This document shows positions 18,874 to 29,215 of a DNA stretch of 64,000 nucleotides, one piece after another; position 1 is the stretch's first letter; every line of letters starts with the position of its first letter. Location of the stretch: assembly GCA_017651315.1 (NCBI GenBank), contig JAGCDE010000058.1, forward strand, positions 31,716-95,715, in the 5' to 3' direction. This DNA comes from Bacteroidaceae bacterium (lineage in GTDB: Bacteria; Bacteroidota; Bacteroidia; Bacteroidales; Bacteroidaceae). The position numbers and the translations under genes are program-made. Under the pieces are notes generated by a model that worked only from the letters and a program-made list of their open reading frames with translations, did not search any database and was not told where the DNA came from.

Positions 18874-18938
18874 AGAACAGCCAGATTATCAGAAAACATC
18901 TATATACACAAACAGGCCATTTCACATTATACTTTTAT

Positions 18939-21900
18939 CTAAACTTGAAAACCGCACGAAAATGCGGCCTTTATCCATTCTTCCCTGGAATATTCTGGCA
19001 CTAACCCTTCTTTTAAGTATCCTTCAAAGAAATTATGATATCCAATCCAGGAGGGATATTTTTTAAAATCTTTAATGAAACGATCTTCATTTATTTTTAC
19101 AATATTTTTTAGTTGTTTTCCCGTTATATTAGCCGATTCTATAGCTTGTAAAATAATGTCAATGCTGTCACTAACATTACATGGTTCAGACACTTTGTTA
19201 TTAATGTATGGGAAAAGCAAACGATTGAGATAATAGAGCTCCTGTGAGATAAAACCCTCAAACTCAAATTGACTGCAGTGTGCGACACCATTATCATCCA
19301 CTCTGTTGAAAAAGGAGTTCCTACGCATTTCTATATCATCTGATTCCAACGGAATACGGGTAAATTCTTTTCGCTTATATTTTTCCCTAAGCGGAGCATC
19401 AATGGGATTCTTTATTTTTTTAAAAATGAAGTCTTTATTAGTGTTGGAATAGTCAACAGAATCCATTTTATATATTAAATCCTGTATCTCTTCTGCATAT
19501 TTCAACAAAACTTCCTTATTCCCATCAACATTCTCCGGAGCCTCATTTAAACGAGCTTCTTCGTATGAGAACTTTTTAACTATCTCAAGAATCGTATCCA
19601 ATGATATAACAGATGTTTTAACATATCGACACCTTTTATTATCTATAACAAATTTGACAATTTCTAAAGCTTGTTGAAAACTAATATTATCTAATCCGAT
19701 AACCATACATAAAAGATCTGCCCTTTCGGGAATCCGTAACGGAGAATGGTCAAACAGAAGATTATCCCAAGCTTCAGTCAATCTATCTTTAATCTCATCT
19801 ATATTTAATTCTTTCGTCATCAAATCAAATGCGAGGAAATGATTGTACTCAAATACTGAGAGCTTTATAGAATCACTTGATTCATCAACGAGTCTTCGAA
19901 GAATTCCTTCCAATTTTTCGTCATAAGAGAAACGGTCACAAAAAGCACTCAACAAATGATTGATGATATCCAAGAGAAATACCTCCTTCTTTGTAGCCAA
20001 GTCAAGACAGACCTCTCCTATCTTTTCTAATATATCCTTATTATCAGTTAAACGTATTACTTGGGCCCATAATATTCTATCTTGTTGTAAGGACACTGGA
20101 TTAATCTTGTAAATTTCTTCATCAAATCCTATTAGTTTTCTAACATCATCCGTGTTTATTTCGCCCTTCTCATCAAGATACTTAATATCCTCAATGATTT
20201 GGAATAAGGACAGTTTATATTGGTTATCACTTGTCATGTGGGCGTTTTCACGTATTTCATCAACACTTTTGGCCAAATCAATAAGTTCACGGCAATGTTT
20301 GATTATATCTTTATCGTTAGCATGCCTGTAAGCTTCTATTGCATTTTGAAGGATGCATTTTAGATTGTCAAGATTCCTTGTAGCTACGGACAAATGTTCA
20401 TCAAAAAACAAATTCTTAAGATTCGCTGTAACTTTGCTAATAGGTTTATGTGGTTGATTATAAAAAATTACATTCAACAATTTTTCAGCAGCACCATAAT
20501 CTTCATATCTATAAGTCTCCTTGAGTCTCTCTGACAAAATAGACTGTATTTGATTATACAATTCATCCTCATATGACAGGGATGTCATTTTTTTAGCTAA
20601 TGTCACAGTTAAAATATTGAGCCACTTTCTTTTTTTCTGTTTTTCCATTAATGTAACAACTTTTATCTCCTCATCCTCAATCTTCGGGCATAAATTATTG
20701 TAAATCTCCAAGCAAACTGTAGAATCGGGACAATTCTGTATGATATAATTGATGCCAATATTGCGGACTTCTTCTCTCACTTTAAGAGGTGTATTGTCTA
20801 TTAATTTGTTTGATAACAACAAAAAAAGAGGTGAAGAGGCAGAACCGCTTTTTTCCTTTATATGAGAGATTAGCTGTTTCAAGGCAGAATTATTAAGATA
20901 TAACTCTTTGTACTTTGAAAGATAAGAAAAATATGTTTCAATTTTGTCTCTAGAATCAGCCTTAAGGACTAACCTATAACAGAAATTGTTGAAAATCGCG
21001 TCACGGTTTTCTCTCTCATCTTCTGTGAGGTCAACAGACTGATTGTATATACGTATGGCTTTTTCTATCCTTTTTTCATCGTATAACGATTCCGAAAACT
21101 CCATCATATCCAAAAATGACAAATCATCCTCTATATTGTATTTACTTTTGAGTTCCAGAGCATAGTCTATAATCCTTTTTTTATCTTTAGCAGTTCTAGA
21201 TGTCTGAGATGAACGTATCAATTCTGATATCAAATGATTTTTCGGCGTAATACCTGCCTCAAGAAATATACGACATGCCTCTATTGGATTGGCATCTCGT
21301 CCGACAATAACACCAACAACATGTAGAATAGTGGGCAATTCTGAGCTTTGTTTCCACTTTTCTTTGATATTAATGGGAATATATTTCCAGTTGTTATCGT
21401 CCGATTTTTTATAATCAAAGAAATCCTCGATAAACCAATTAATAACTTTGTCTCCATGTCCAGGGTATAAAGATCTAGTTATCATTCTTGAATAAACTGC
21501 GGGATCCTTTTCTTTGCCGACATTTCTAAGGCATGTCATTTGATTTAATTCAGAGGAACGGGTTCCAGACAAAAATGTTCGTATAATAGTGTTTGAATTA
21601 TGATGATTTGTACAATAATCTAAAAAAGATTCATATAGCTGTTCGTCATCTACCACAATCTCCTCCGTCTTGTTCAATAATCTAAGCATACCCTGCTTAA
21701 ATAATGTTTTTTTTATTTTGTCAATGTTTAGTGTTTCCGGAATTTCCGTATCACCATTTTGCGCAATAGTATTCCTAATAGCTTCATACATAGGATAAAT
21801 ACGCTCCAACATAACCCTCTTTTTGTTTCTATACTTCTTTAGTATGACAAAAGCTGTTAGAAAAACTACAACTTCATTGTCTTTATTTATTTCCTCAAAA

Positions 21901-22667
21901 TAAGCAACTGTATGTTCTGTAAGAAGTTTTATATATCCCCCTATAACTTTCGAATATGTATTATTTGACAAATTAGACGTACACCAATTGAATATCTCAT
22001 CATCCTTCTGAATATCATCAATTTTCACTATTACTATTCTTTTATTCCTATTTTGTCCTAACGAATAGTCGGTATTAAATAAATAAGCGATATCATTATA
22101 ATTAGTGATATCATTAGACACTGTTATCAAACATGCTAGTCCTCTATTATTTATTTCAGAAAGAATACTAATAAAATGACTTTTAAAATCTGAAGCAACA
22201 TGTTGATACCAGAATCCATCTATATCATCAAAAAATATCAAAGTGGACAATGGGAGTTTAGATATTCTCGCTTTTAAATGATCAAGATCAGAAGAAACAT
22301 TGGGAATAAATACATTTTTAAAGAGCTTGTCTCCATAATATCGAAGGAATTGCCATACAGCACGCGATTTACCACTTAAACGTCTTCCCGTAATAACAAC
22401 AATATTATGATCTCTATCATAGTCTGTTTTATATATTTCATTTAGGTACATATCAACTTCTCTAGGACAATATACGTTTTCTTGAAATCCATATTCTTTC
22501 CTACCACGATCTTTCATGACAACAACAGGTTCTTTAATAATCTCAGATAAAGAATACCTAACTCCACAGCCTGTTTTATTAGCAAATTTTCGATACAAAA
22601 GCTTTATTGGTTCATATATTACATTACTCAAAAGACTCAATAAAAAAGCAATAATAGTTGTCATCAT
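18939..22667 (-). CDS. Large membrane-anchored P-loop NTPase, STAND-like, unknown function
   Basis: 1,242 residues. A hydrophobic helix at residues 3-20 suggests anchoring to the inner membrane. A P-loop domain follows, with Walker A GRRLSGKS near residue 95 and Walker B LIFFDDID near 143. The rest is long, helical and repeat-like, as expected of a STAND-type sensor with TPR-like repeats. The gene is markedly AT-rich compared with its core-genome neighbours, which suggests horizontal acquisition. It follows the triple-AAA gene by 56 nt. STAND NTPases often act in phage defence, but no effector domain is visible, so any role is inference. Confidence 0.75.
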   Translation of the reverse strand: MMTTIIAFLLSLLSNVIYEPIKLLYRKFANKTGCGVRYSLSEIIKEPVVVMKDRGRKEYGFQENVYCPREVDMYLNEIYKTDYDRDHNIVVITGRRLSGKSRAVWQFLRYYGDKLFKNVFIPNVSSDLDHLKARISKLPLSTLIFFDDIDGFWYQHVASDFKSHFISILSEINNRGLACLITVSNDITNYNDIAYLFNTDYSLGQNRNKRIVIVKIDDIQKDDEIFNWCTSNLSNNTYSKVIGGYIKLLTEHTVAYFEEINKDNEVVVFLTAFVILKKYRNKKRVMLERIYPMYEAIRNTIAQNGDTEIPETLNIDKIKKTLFKQGMLRLLNKTEEIVVDDEQLYESFLDYCTNHHNSNTIIRTFLSGTRSSELNQMTCLRNVGKEKDPAVYSRMITRSLYPGHGDKVINWFIEDFFDYKKSDDNNWKYIPINIKEKWKQSSELPTILHVVGVIVGRDANPIEACRIFLEAGITPKNHLISELIRSSQTSRTAKDKKRIIDYALELKSKYNIEDDLSFLDMMEFSESLYDEKRIEKAIRIYNQSVDLTEDERENRDAIFNNFCYRLVLKADSRDKIETYFSYLSKYKELYLNNSALKQLISHIKEKSGSASSPLFLLLSNKLIDNTPLKVREEVRNIGINYIIQNCPDSTVCLEIYNNLCPKIEDEEIKVVTLMEKQKKRKWLNILTVTLAKKMTSLSYEDELYNQIQSILSERLKETYRYEDYGAAEKLLNVIFYNQPHKPISKVTANLKNLFFDEHLSVATRNLDNLKCILQNAIEAYRHANDKDIIKHCRELIDLAKSVDEIRENAHMTSDNQYKLSLFQIIEDIKYLDEKGEINTDDVRKLIGFDEEIYKINPVSLQQDRILWAQVIRLTDNKDILEKIGEVCLDLATKKEVFLLDIINHLLSAFCDRFSYDEKLEGILRRLVDESSDSIKLSVFEYNHFLAFDLMTKELNIDEIKDRLTEAWDNLLFDHSPLRIPERADLLCMVIGLDNISFQQALEIVKFVIDNKRCRYVKTSVISLDTILEIVKKFSYEEARLNEAPENVDGNKEVLLKYAEEIQDLIYKMDSVDYSNTNKDFIFKKIKNPIDAPLREKYKRKEFTRIPLESDDIEMRRNSFFNRVDDNGVAHCSQFEFEGFISQELYYLNRLLFPYINNKVSEPCNVSDSIDIILQAIESANITGKQLKNIVKINEDRFIKDFKKYPSWIGYHNFFEGYLKEGLVPEYSREEWIKAAFSCGFQV

Positions 22668-22723
22668 AAAGGTTCCTTATTAAAAAAACATAATGTATCA
22701 AAAGCATAACATCAAAGACGAAA

Positions 22724-25700
22724 TTAATACCCCACCCGTCCTTTGCGGCTGTTCCACTTGAAGGTCTCAATGTCGGCCAACTGGACCTGATGCACCTTGG
22801 GGTGGCGCGTGAGGCCGGACTCACGCAATATTACCTGCTGGTGGATGGTGCGTGACATGAGCTTCATTGTACGGGCGTTAGCCTCATAGTTGGATCTGAG
22901 CGTAGCGATATACTTCTTGATATGAGTCTCTGCAGCAGGAGTGAAGGTTATCTTGAACTTAAGTAAGCAGTTGCAGAGTATGTCATAGAGTTCATCGGGG
23001 GTAAAGTCCTTAAACACTACCGTATGGTCAAACTCATAGATGCCGGAATCTGTCATCTGCTCGGCCACAGTCTTGTTGGGTGCATCAAGCTCAGCCAGGA
23101 TAAGGGCACACTCGCCCCCCACCTCAACAGTCAGTTCCTCAAGCTTGAGGCGAATGCGTTCCACAAAGTTGGCGTATTCATTCTTGTAGATGCCCAGTTG
23201 TGACTCATCGGCGTCAATGAATATCAGGCCGTTGCAGGATTTCTTGACTACATCCTGAAGCATGTTGTTAAAGTCCATATCCGATACCCGTAGCAGGCGC
23301 TCGGCCTTGAACTGGGTTATGTTGCTGTTGGCTATAAGGTGCATGCCCTTGAGTATAGCGGCCATAATCTCGGCCACAGTGCTCTTGCCGGTTCCGGACT
23401 TGCCTATAAAACGCCATGAAAGCAGGCCCTTGCCCACAAAGGGCTCGCCAATGGAATGCAGATAACGGGCCGACTGCACAAAGTTGCGGATGGCCTGCTT
23501 TACATTATCCAGACCCGACAGTCTATCAAGACGTTCCAAAGCCCTGTCTATAGCCACATCATCAAATTCCACATCCTTATGGGCCTTACCTATAACCACA
23601 TCCTCGGGAAGGATTGTGATAAGTTCCTCTTTTGTGGGGTTGGGTATGGCGGCAAGACGTGAGCCCATTGTGGCCAGGATCTGGTTCTGTAGCAGGTTAG
23701 CAACGAAACGGCCGTTTCCAAAACGTGGTGACGGTTTCTTGGCCTCCTCATCTATGATGGCACGCAGATTGTTTTCTGCTCCAGGTGCAAGAGTAAGACC
23801 TTGCTCCTTTATCATGATGTGGGCTATGGACAGAAGCTCATCGGTGGTATAATCCTCAAAGTTGAAGACGTTTGGGAAACGGCTCTCTATACCCTCATTG
23901 CTCTCCAAGAGTTGTTTCATGGGGGCGGTATAGCCGGCCAGGATAACCACCATATCTGATTCATCATTACCCAGTTCTGTAAGCAGAGAGTTCATGACTA
24001 TGCGGCCGAAATCCTTCTCGTTATCCTTAACCATAAGCTGGTAAGCCTCATCTATGAACAGCACATTACCGCGGGCACGGGCCAATAGATTACGCATCTT
24101 AAATTCTGTCTCACCTATATACTGGCCTACCATTTGACTTTTCTCTGTACGGATAACGTGACCGGTAGAGAGGATGCCCCATGATGCGAATATCTTACCT
24201 ATGATTTGGGCCACTGTGGTCTTACCGGTACCGGGATTGCCCAGGAACGCCATGTGCAGGCGAGGCATCTTAGTGGGAAGGCCGTGTTCCATACGCAAAT
24301 TGACCAGACGGATTACATTCAGATAGTCCCTAATCTTTTTCTTGAGGCTGCCTAAACCGATGAGTGAATCAAGTTCTGTCATGGAATCACCGGCATTACC
24401 GTTCAGCTCGGGGATATCATCTATCTCTATAAGCTCCAGCTGGCTTGCAGTTGGCTTGCTTATGGAGTCAACACGGCGGAACATGGCAGGAATGATCTGC
24501 TCATCAAAAATGCGGCTCACAATATCCAAATTCTCATACCCAACGCTGCTGTGTTTCTGACGGTACTGAATATACATCTCCAGCTTGCGGCGGGCATCAT
24601 CAGTAATCTTAAGCTTCAGTTCACTGCATACAGGGTCTATGAGCCTGAACAGTTCGGTTGATTTGTAATTCTCAATATATATGGGGGCCGTAAAGAAGCA
24701 TTTAAGTTCCGGATTGGCGGCAAAGAGGTTTTCAAGACCTTCCTCATAACCGGACAGGACCATCATCCATCCGGACTCTTTTGTGGTTTCACGAAGGGTA
24801 TCTATGAGAGCACGGATTATCTGAGGCTCTGTGTCCATAGACTTATATTCGGGCTTATAGAGCTCATGGGCATTCTCAAACAACAGGGCACCGGCATGGC
24901 TATCTTTAAGTTTTTGTACCAGATTATCTACACCTCCGTTAATGGAGTCTGACAGCAGGTTTGACACATTGAATGACTTGACCTCACTGCTCAACATGAG
25001 GCCGAGCGACTTATAGACATCGGCCAAGATGGAAACACAGGATGAAAGGCCTGTACCTATGCCACCTATAATTATTGTGTGAAGACATGGCGGGATTACC
25101 GGAAGACCTGCATCCTGACGGAGCTTGTTGACACGGCAGCGCACTGCCATCTCATCAATACGTTGTTTTAGGTTATCAAGACCCGGCATGTTATGGATTC
25201 TCTCCAGCTTATCCTGAAGAGCTGTGCCACTCTGATAGAATAAATCGGATGGTGGCCACGGGCCTATAATTGAAACCTTACTCATCTTTATCTTATGGCC
25301 ATCCTTATACAATGTCATGAAAAGTGCGTCTGTCTGGCCCGGCTCTAATTCATAATCCTCATATATGATGTCCGAGTAACGGAACGGGGTAAAATGTAGA
25401 TGATTGCCGTCGCGGAACATTGCTATTGACTTGTTGTCCCATGAGCATTCCAGTTCCTTCTGTTTACTGGCGGTTGTAACCACTATGCGCAGGTCATTCT
25501 CCTCATGAGGATACGGGACTTCAAGGTCTATATGGATATATGTGTTGTCAAGCGGGCGTATGGTTTCAGCCATACCTTCAACCGGATACTCGGCAGGAGT
25601 GTCATCGGTCTGGCAGTGGAAACGGTAGGTGTAATACTTTACGCTCCTGCCAAACATTTTCTGGAGTTCTTCATCATTCAGGTCAACATCATCGTCATCA

Positions 25701-25843
25701 TCATCCGTTTTCTCCACGTCATCCTCTGTTATGTTATTCTCTATAGAGTTGATTTCATTAAGATATGCATCCAGAATATGATCAAATATCTCAGCATTTT
25801 TCTTATCCTTATCGTCCTTTTTCAACGCTTCCGTCCGTTTCAT
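22724..25843 (-). CDS. Triple AAA+ ATPase, CbbX/SpoVK type, with degenerate first module
   Basis: 1,039 residues from ATG 25843. The N-terminus has a run of aspartates (about residues 45-60) and a beta-rich domain to about 200. Three CbbX/SpoVK-like AAA modules follow. The first (Walker A region near 262) reads GGIGTGLSS, lacking the catalytic Lys, with FENAH in place of Walker B. The second is canonical, with GNPGTGKTT near 540 and LFIDEAY near 598. The third has GKSGTGKST near 819 and LIFIDADES near 879. The mix of inactive and active modules suggests a structural ring or remodeller. The adjacent TPR protein may supply substrates or act as adaptor. Confidence 0.85.
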   Translation of the reverse strand: MKRTEALKKDDKDKKNAEIFDHILDAYLNEINSIENNITEDDVEKTDDDDDDVDLNDEELQKMFGRSVKYYTYRFHCQTDDTPAEYPVEGMAETIRPLDNTYIHIDLEVPYPHEENDLRIVVTTASKQKELECSWDNKSIAMFRDGNHLHFTPFRYSDIIYEDYELEPGQTDALFMTLYKDGHKIKMSKVSIIGPWPPSDLFYQSGTALQDKLERIHNMPGLDNLKQRIDEMAVRCRVNKLRQDAGLPVIPPCLHTIIIGGIGTGLSSCVSILADVYKSLGLMLSSEVKSFNVSNLLSDSINGGVDNLVQKLKDSHAGALLFENAHELYKPEYKSMDTEPQIIRALIDTLRETTKESGWMMVLSGYEEGLENLFAANPELKCFFTAPIYIENYKSTELFRLIDPVCSELKLKITDDARRKLEMYIQYRQKHSSVGYENLDIVSRIFDEQIIPAMFRRVDSISKPTASQLELIEIDDIPELNGNAGDSMTELDSLIGLGSLKKKIRDYLNVIRLVNLRMEHGLPTKMPRLHMAFLGNPGTGKTTVAQIIGKIFASWGILSTGHVIRTEKSQMVGQYIGETEFKMRNLLARARGNVLFIDEAYQLMVKDNEKDFGRIVMNSLLTELGNDESDMVVILAGYTAPMKQLLESNEGIESRFPNVFNFEDYTTDELLSIAHIMIKEQGLTLAPGAENNLRAIIDEEAKKPSPRFGNGRFVANLLQNQILATMGSRLAAIPNPTKEELITILPEDVVIGKAHKDVEFDDVAIDRALERLDRLSGLDNVKQAIRNFVQSARYLHSIGEPFVGKGLLSWRFIGKSGTGKSTVAEIMAAILKGMHLIANSNITQFKAERLLRVSDMDFNNMLQDVVKKSCNGLIFIDADESQLGIYKNEYANFVERIRLKLEELTVEVGGECALILAELDAPNKTVAEQMTDSGIYEFDHTVVFKDFTPDELYDILCNCLLKFKITFTPAAETHIKKYIATLRSNYEANARTMKLMSRTIHQQVILRESGLTRHPKVHQVQLADIETFKWNSRKGRVGY

Positions 25844-25895
25844 AATCAAGTCATTAACTGGTTAAGTCATACAAAAATACACATTATGTCCAATC

Positions 25896-27023
25896 TCAGA
25901 AAGGCGAGTCTGAATTGTGGTCAGGATCATTGTCACCTGCCAGATTGTGATAGTAGTCCGCCTTTTCCTGATTTCCAATCTCTTCATATATATCGGCAAG
26001 ACTGCTATATGCGCTCTCCATGCGGTTTTTGCGGTGTTGGGCCCAGTCATCCAGAAATGAGAGGTCATCAAGATACTCAAGTGCCTTGTTAAAAGATTCT
26101 ATGGCATTATCATAGTATTTAAGACCGCGGTAACATGAGCCCATCATACTATAGAAACGGGATATGGCATCATCGCGGTCGGTTTCCTGAGGCTCATCTA
26201 TGACCAGGTCCAATGCCGTCTTGTATTTTTCCAGTGCCCTGGTATTGAGACCTTTCAGGTAAAAAAGATCCCCATATTCTCCATACGAAACGGCTAACTC
26301 CAGGGGAGTTGCATCACATATCTGACTGTAATAAATCAGACGGTCAAAGACATGCCCGGCATATTCAATGCTCAAATGAAAACGGATTATCCCGGTCTCC
26401 ATTATGGAGCAATAGGAATAATACAACTCTTTACAGACTGTCACACAGCAATCATGCCGCTGCGCATAACGGGCAGCCTCTTCATATAAATGAATTGCCT
26501 CTTTATAATATTGGGTCCTGGTCAATTTGCCTAAATCAGAAACGGGAAATGCCTGCTTTATGGACTCTAATTTACGGTTCAGGATCTCATCAAAGTTTTC
26601 ACGCTCCCGGTCTATGCTTTCTATACACAGCTTATATGTGTATTCCGGCCAGCTACACAAGTGCAGATTGTTGTCGGCAAGAAAACTGATAACAAGCTGA
26701 AGCTCCTGCTTGTCTGTGAAAACCAGGTCAAGTTCATCTATGGTCATTTGCATCAAGTCTGCCAGGCAAAGGATGTAGTGATAGTTCAGGATGTCACGTG
26801 TATGTTCAGGTAAAGGCATCTCACTGCGTGGCATAAGAAAGACTGGATTCTCACTGGCATAATCGTTAAGGGCTGTACGTCCCACATAGTCAGCCCAGGA
26901 ATATTTTGTGGAGCCGCCCCTGATATAATCCCTGTAACCCCTGCGCAACTCATCATCAGGATGGTTGCGGCGGTATTCCAGTATGAGCTGACCTAACCAG
27001 GGATTGACAGGGTTATTATCCAT
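25896..27023 (-). CDS. Tetratricopeptide-repeat protein
   Basis: 375 residues without signal peptide or membrane helix. The C-terminal half shows TPR helices, for example the SCYRGLKYYDNAIESFNKAL and SSLADIYEEIGNQEKADYY segments. The N-terminal half (residues 1-150) has no motif I recognise. It is first in a minus-strand set with the triple-AAA and STAND-like genes, 52 nt ahead of the AAA start, suggesting a soluble partner of the AAA protein. Confidence 0.85.
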   Translation of the reverse strand: MDNNPVNPWLGQLILEYRRNHPDDELRRGYRDYIRGGSTKYSWADYVGRTALNDYASENPVFLMPRSEMPLPEHTRDILNYHYILCLADLMQMTIDELDLVFTDKQELQLVISFLADNNLHLCSWPEYTYKLCIESIDRERENFDEILNRKLESIKQAFPVSDLGKLTRTQYYKEAIHLYEEAARYAQRHDCCVTVCKELYYSYCSIMETGIIRFHLSIEYAGHVFDRLIYYSQICDATPLELAVSYGEYGDLFYLKGLNTRALEKYKTALDLVIDEPQETDRDDAISRFYSMMGSCYRGLKYYDNAIESFNKALEYLDDLSFLDDWAQHRKNRMESAYSSLADIYEEIGNQEKADYYHNLAGDNDPDHNSDSPF

Positions 27024-27051
27024 GAAAGTCCTTTTTTGCTGACATTAATGA

Positions 27052-27059
27052 CAAAAATA
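27052..27059 (-). promoter_or_regulatory. -7 element upstream of the TPR/AAA genes
   Basis: TATTTTTG on the minus strand, 28 bp before the TPR-gene ATG. No good -33 at 19 bp. Confidence 0.4.
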
Positions 27060-27116
27060 TGACATTTTTTGCAATTTAGCGGAACTCTAACCTATTATTG
27101 CTTTGACAAAAAAGAG

Positions 27117-27124
27117 TAATTTTG
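27117..27124 (+). promoter_or_regulatory. -7 element of the yicC-gmk-nadD promoter
   Basis: TAATTTTG, 25 bp before the yicC ATG. TTTG and TTG triplets lie upstream at shorter than usual spacing. Confidence 0.45.
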
Positions 27125-27149
27125 CGGAGCGAAACCAAAAGGAATACAG

Positions 27150-28025
27150 ATGATTCAGTCAATGACAGGTTACGGCAAGGCTACGGCCGAGACCGCGAAC
27201 CGCAAGGTGATAGTTGAAATAAAGTCGCTCAACAGCAAGGCCATGGATATATCGGCCAGGATTATCCCAGCTTTCCGCGACAAGGAACTAGACATACGGT
27301 CGCGCATTACCGCCGCCCTGGAACGCGGCAAGGTGGATTTCGCGCTCTACATAGACACCTCCGCCGCAACGGGAGCTCAGGCAATAGACACAGCTGTGTT
27401 CAACAGCTATCTCAAGCAGATTGAAGCCATTGCCCTTAGTACTGGATACAAGGTACCTGATGATATCATATCCACCATTCTGCGCATGCCTGAGGTGCTC
27501 AGCACAAGCCAGCAGGACGAGGTAAGCGATGAGGAGTGGCAGGCTGTATCAAGAGCCTTGGACAGCGCCATTGCCGCACTTGTGGAATACCGCAAGGCCG
27601 AGGGCGTGGCACTGGAGAAGAAGTTCCGTGAGAAAATCAGTAACATATCGGCCCTCCTGGCATCGGTAGAGCCGTACGAGAAGGAGCGTGTGGCGAGGAT
27701 AAAGGAGCGAATGCGCACTTCCATGCTTGATGCGGTGGGCAAGAGCTATGACGAGAACCGCTTTGAGCAGGAGATGATATTCTACATTGAGAAGCTTGAC
27801 ATAAGTGAGGAGAAGCAGCGTCTGACCAACCACCTGGACTATTTCATCAAGACCCTTGAGGAGGGTCACGGACAGGGCAAGAAGCTGGGATTCATCGCTC
27901 AGGAGATGGGCCGTGAGATAAACACCCTCGGCAGCAAGAGCAACCAGGCCGAAATGCAGAACATCGTGGTCCGCATGAAGGACGAGCTGGAGCAGATTAA
28001 GGAACAGGTACTGAATGTCATGTGA
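27150..28025 (+). CDS. yicC: YicC/YloC family endoribonuclease
   Basis: YicC-family proteins are RNases that cleave small RNAs and mRNAs. The start MIQSMTGYGKA is diagnostic, and the C-terminus keeps GFIAQEMGREINTLGSK, which holds conserved acidic residues. Length 291 is normal. It is first of a plus-strand operon with gmk and nadD; yicC-gmk adjacency is widespread. Confidence 0.93.
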   Translation: MIQSMTGYGKATAETANRKVIVEIKSLNSKAMDISARIIPAFRDKELDIRSRITAALERGKVDFALYIDTSAATGAQAIDTAVFNSYLKQIEAIALSTGYKVPDDIISTILRMPEVLSTSQQDEVSDEEWQAVSRALDSAIAALVEYRKAEGVALEKKFREKISNISALLASVEPYEKERVARIKERMRTSMLDAVGKSYDENRFEQEMIFYIEKLDISEEKQRLTNHLDYFIKTLEEGHGQGKKLGFIAQEMGREINTLGSKSNQAEMQNIVVRMKDELEQIKEQVLNVM

Positions 28026-28068
28026 CTTCAGAAATGTTCATCACCGTATATTGTTAACCTGAAATATT

Positions 28069-28644
28069 ATGGCTATGCAAGGCAAATGTCTGGTTTTCTC
28101 GGCACCGTCGGGTTCCGGCAAATCCACTATAGTTAACCGGCTGCTCGAACATCCCGAGCTCAGGATGGTATTCTCAATATCGGCCACAAGCCGTGCCCCG
28201 AGAGGCAGCGAGCAGGATGGAGTGGAGTACTATTTCCTCTCAGCCGACGAGTTCCGCCGCCGTATCGCCGCCGATGAGTTCCTTGAATATGAGGAGGTCT
28301 ATCCCGACTGTTTCTACGGCACGCTCAAGAAGCAGGTGGAGCAACGTCTCGACGAGGGAATGAATGTGGTGTTCGATGTGGATGTGAAGGGCGGATGCAA
28401 TATCAAGGAGTATTTCGGGGAAAGGGCCCTCTCCATCTTCATTCAGCCGCCCTCCATAGCCGAGCTGGAGCGCAGGCTTGTCAACAGAGGAACCGATGCT
28501 CCGGAGATGATTGCAAAAAGAGTGGCCAAGGCGGCCTACGAGCTTGACTTCGCACCGTTTTTCGACACCGTCATCGTAAATGACGACCTTGAAACGGCCG
28601 TGGAGGAGACACTAAACCGCGTAAAGGAGTTCCTCAATGTCTGA
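28069..28644 (+). CDS. gmk: Guanylate kinase
   Basis: Phosphorylates GMP to GDP. The P-loop APSGSGKST occurs near residue 12, followed by TSRAPRGSEQDG-type GMP-binding residues and DVDVKGG. Length 191. It overlaps nadD by 8 bp, so the two are coupled. Confidence 0.96.
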   Translation: MAMQGKCLVFSAPSGSGKSTIVNRLLEHPELRMVFSISATSRAPRGSEQDGVEYYFLSADEFRRRIAADEFLEYEEVYPDCFYGTLKKQVEQRLDEGMNVVFDVDVKGGCNIKEYFGERALSIFIQPPSIAELERRLVNRGTDAPEMIAKRVAKAAYELDFAPFFDTVIVNDDLETAVEETLNRVKEFLNV

Positions 28645-29215
28645 ACCTGTCAGGACAGCCCTGTTCGGAGGCACCTTCAACCCCATCCACAACGGACACA
28701 TAGCCATAGCGAGGAGCGTGATTGAACAGGGACTGGCCGATGAGCTCTGGCTTATGGTAACCCCCTGCAACCCCTGGAAGAAGGGCAAGCAGCTTCTCGA
28801 TGACCGGCTCAGGTACAGGATGGCCTGCGATGCCGTGGAAGGGTTGGATGGCATCAAGGCCTCGGACTATGAGTTCAGACTGCCCATCCCCTCATACTCC
28901 GCAGACACCCTCAGACATATCACCGCCGACTATCCGGACCGTCGCTTCATACTGACTATCGGAGCCGACAACTGGGAGAAGTTCGACCGCTGGTATGACA
29001 ACGGCTACATACTTGAGAATTTTCCCATAATCATCTATCCCCGGACAGGTTCCCAGGTCGGAGAGCTTCCGGACAGCGTCAGGCTGCTGGACTGCCCGCT
29101 CATTGACATCAGCTCCACTCAGATAGTGAACCTTGTCAGGCAGGGGAAATCAATAAGGAAACTGGTCCCGGCTACGGTTGCCGCGACCATCAGGGAATTG
29201 AAACTCTATCGTTAG
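28637..29215 (+). CDS. nadD: Nicotinate-nucleotide adenylyltransferase
   Basis: NAD biosynthesis: converts NaMN plus ATP to deamido-NAD. [11 protein letters not shown] near the start is the nucleotidyltransferase motif, and ISSTQI near the C-terminus is the second ATP-binding motif. Length 192. Its 3' end overlaps convergently with ispF by 4 bp. Confidence 0.95.
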   Translation: MSEPVRTALFGGTFNPIHNGHIAIARSVIEQGLADELWLMVTPCNPWKKGKQLLDDRLRYRMACDAVEGLDGIKASDYEFRLPIPSYSADTLRHITADYPDRRFILTIGADNWEKFDRWYDNGYILENFPIIIYPRTGSQVGELPDSVRLLDCPLIDISSTQIVNLVRQGKSIRKLVPATVAATIRELKLYR

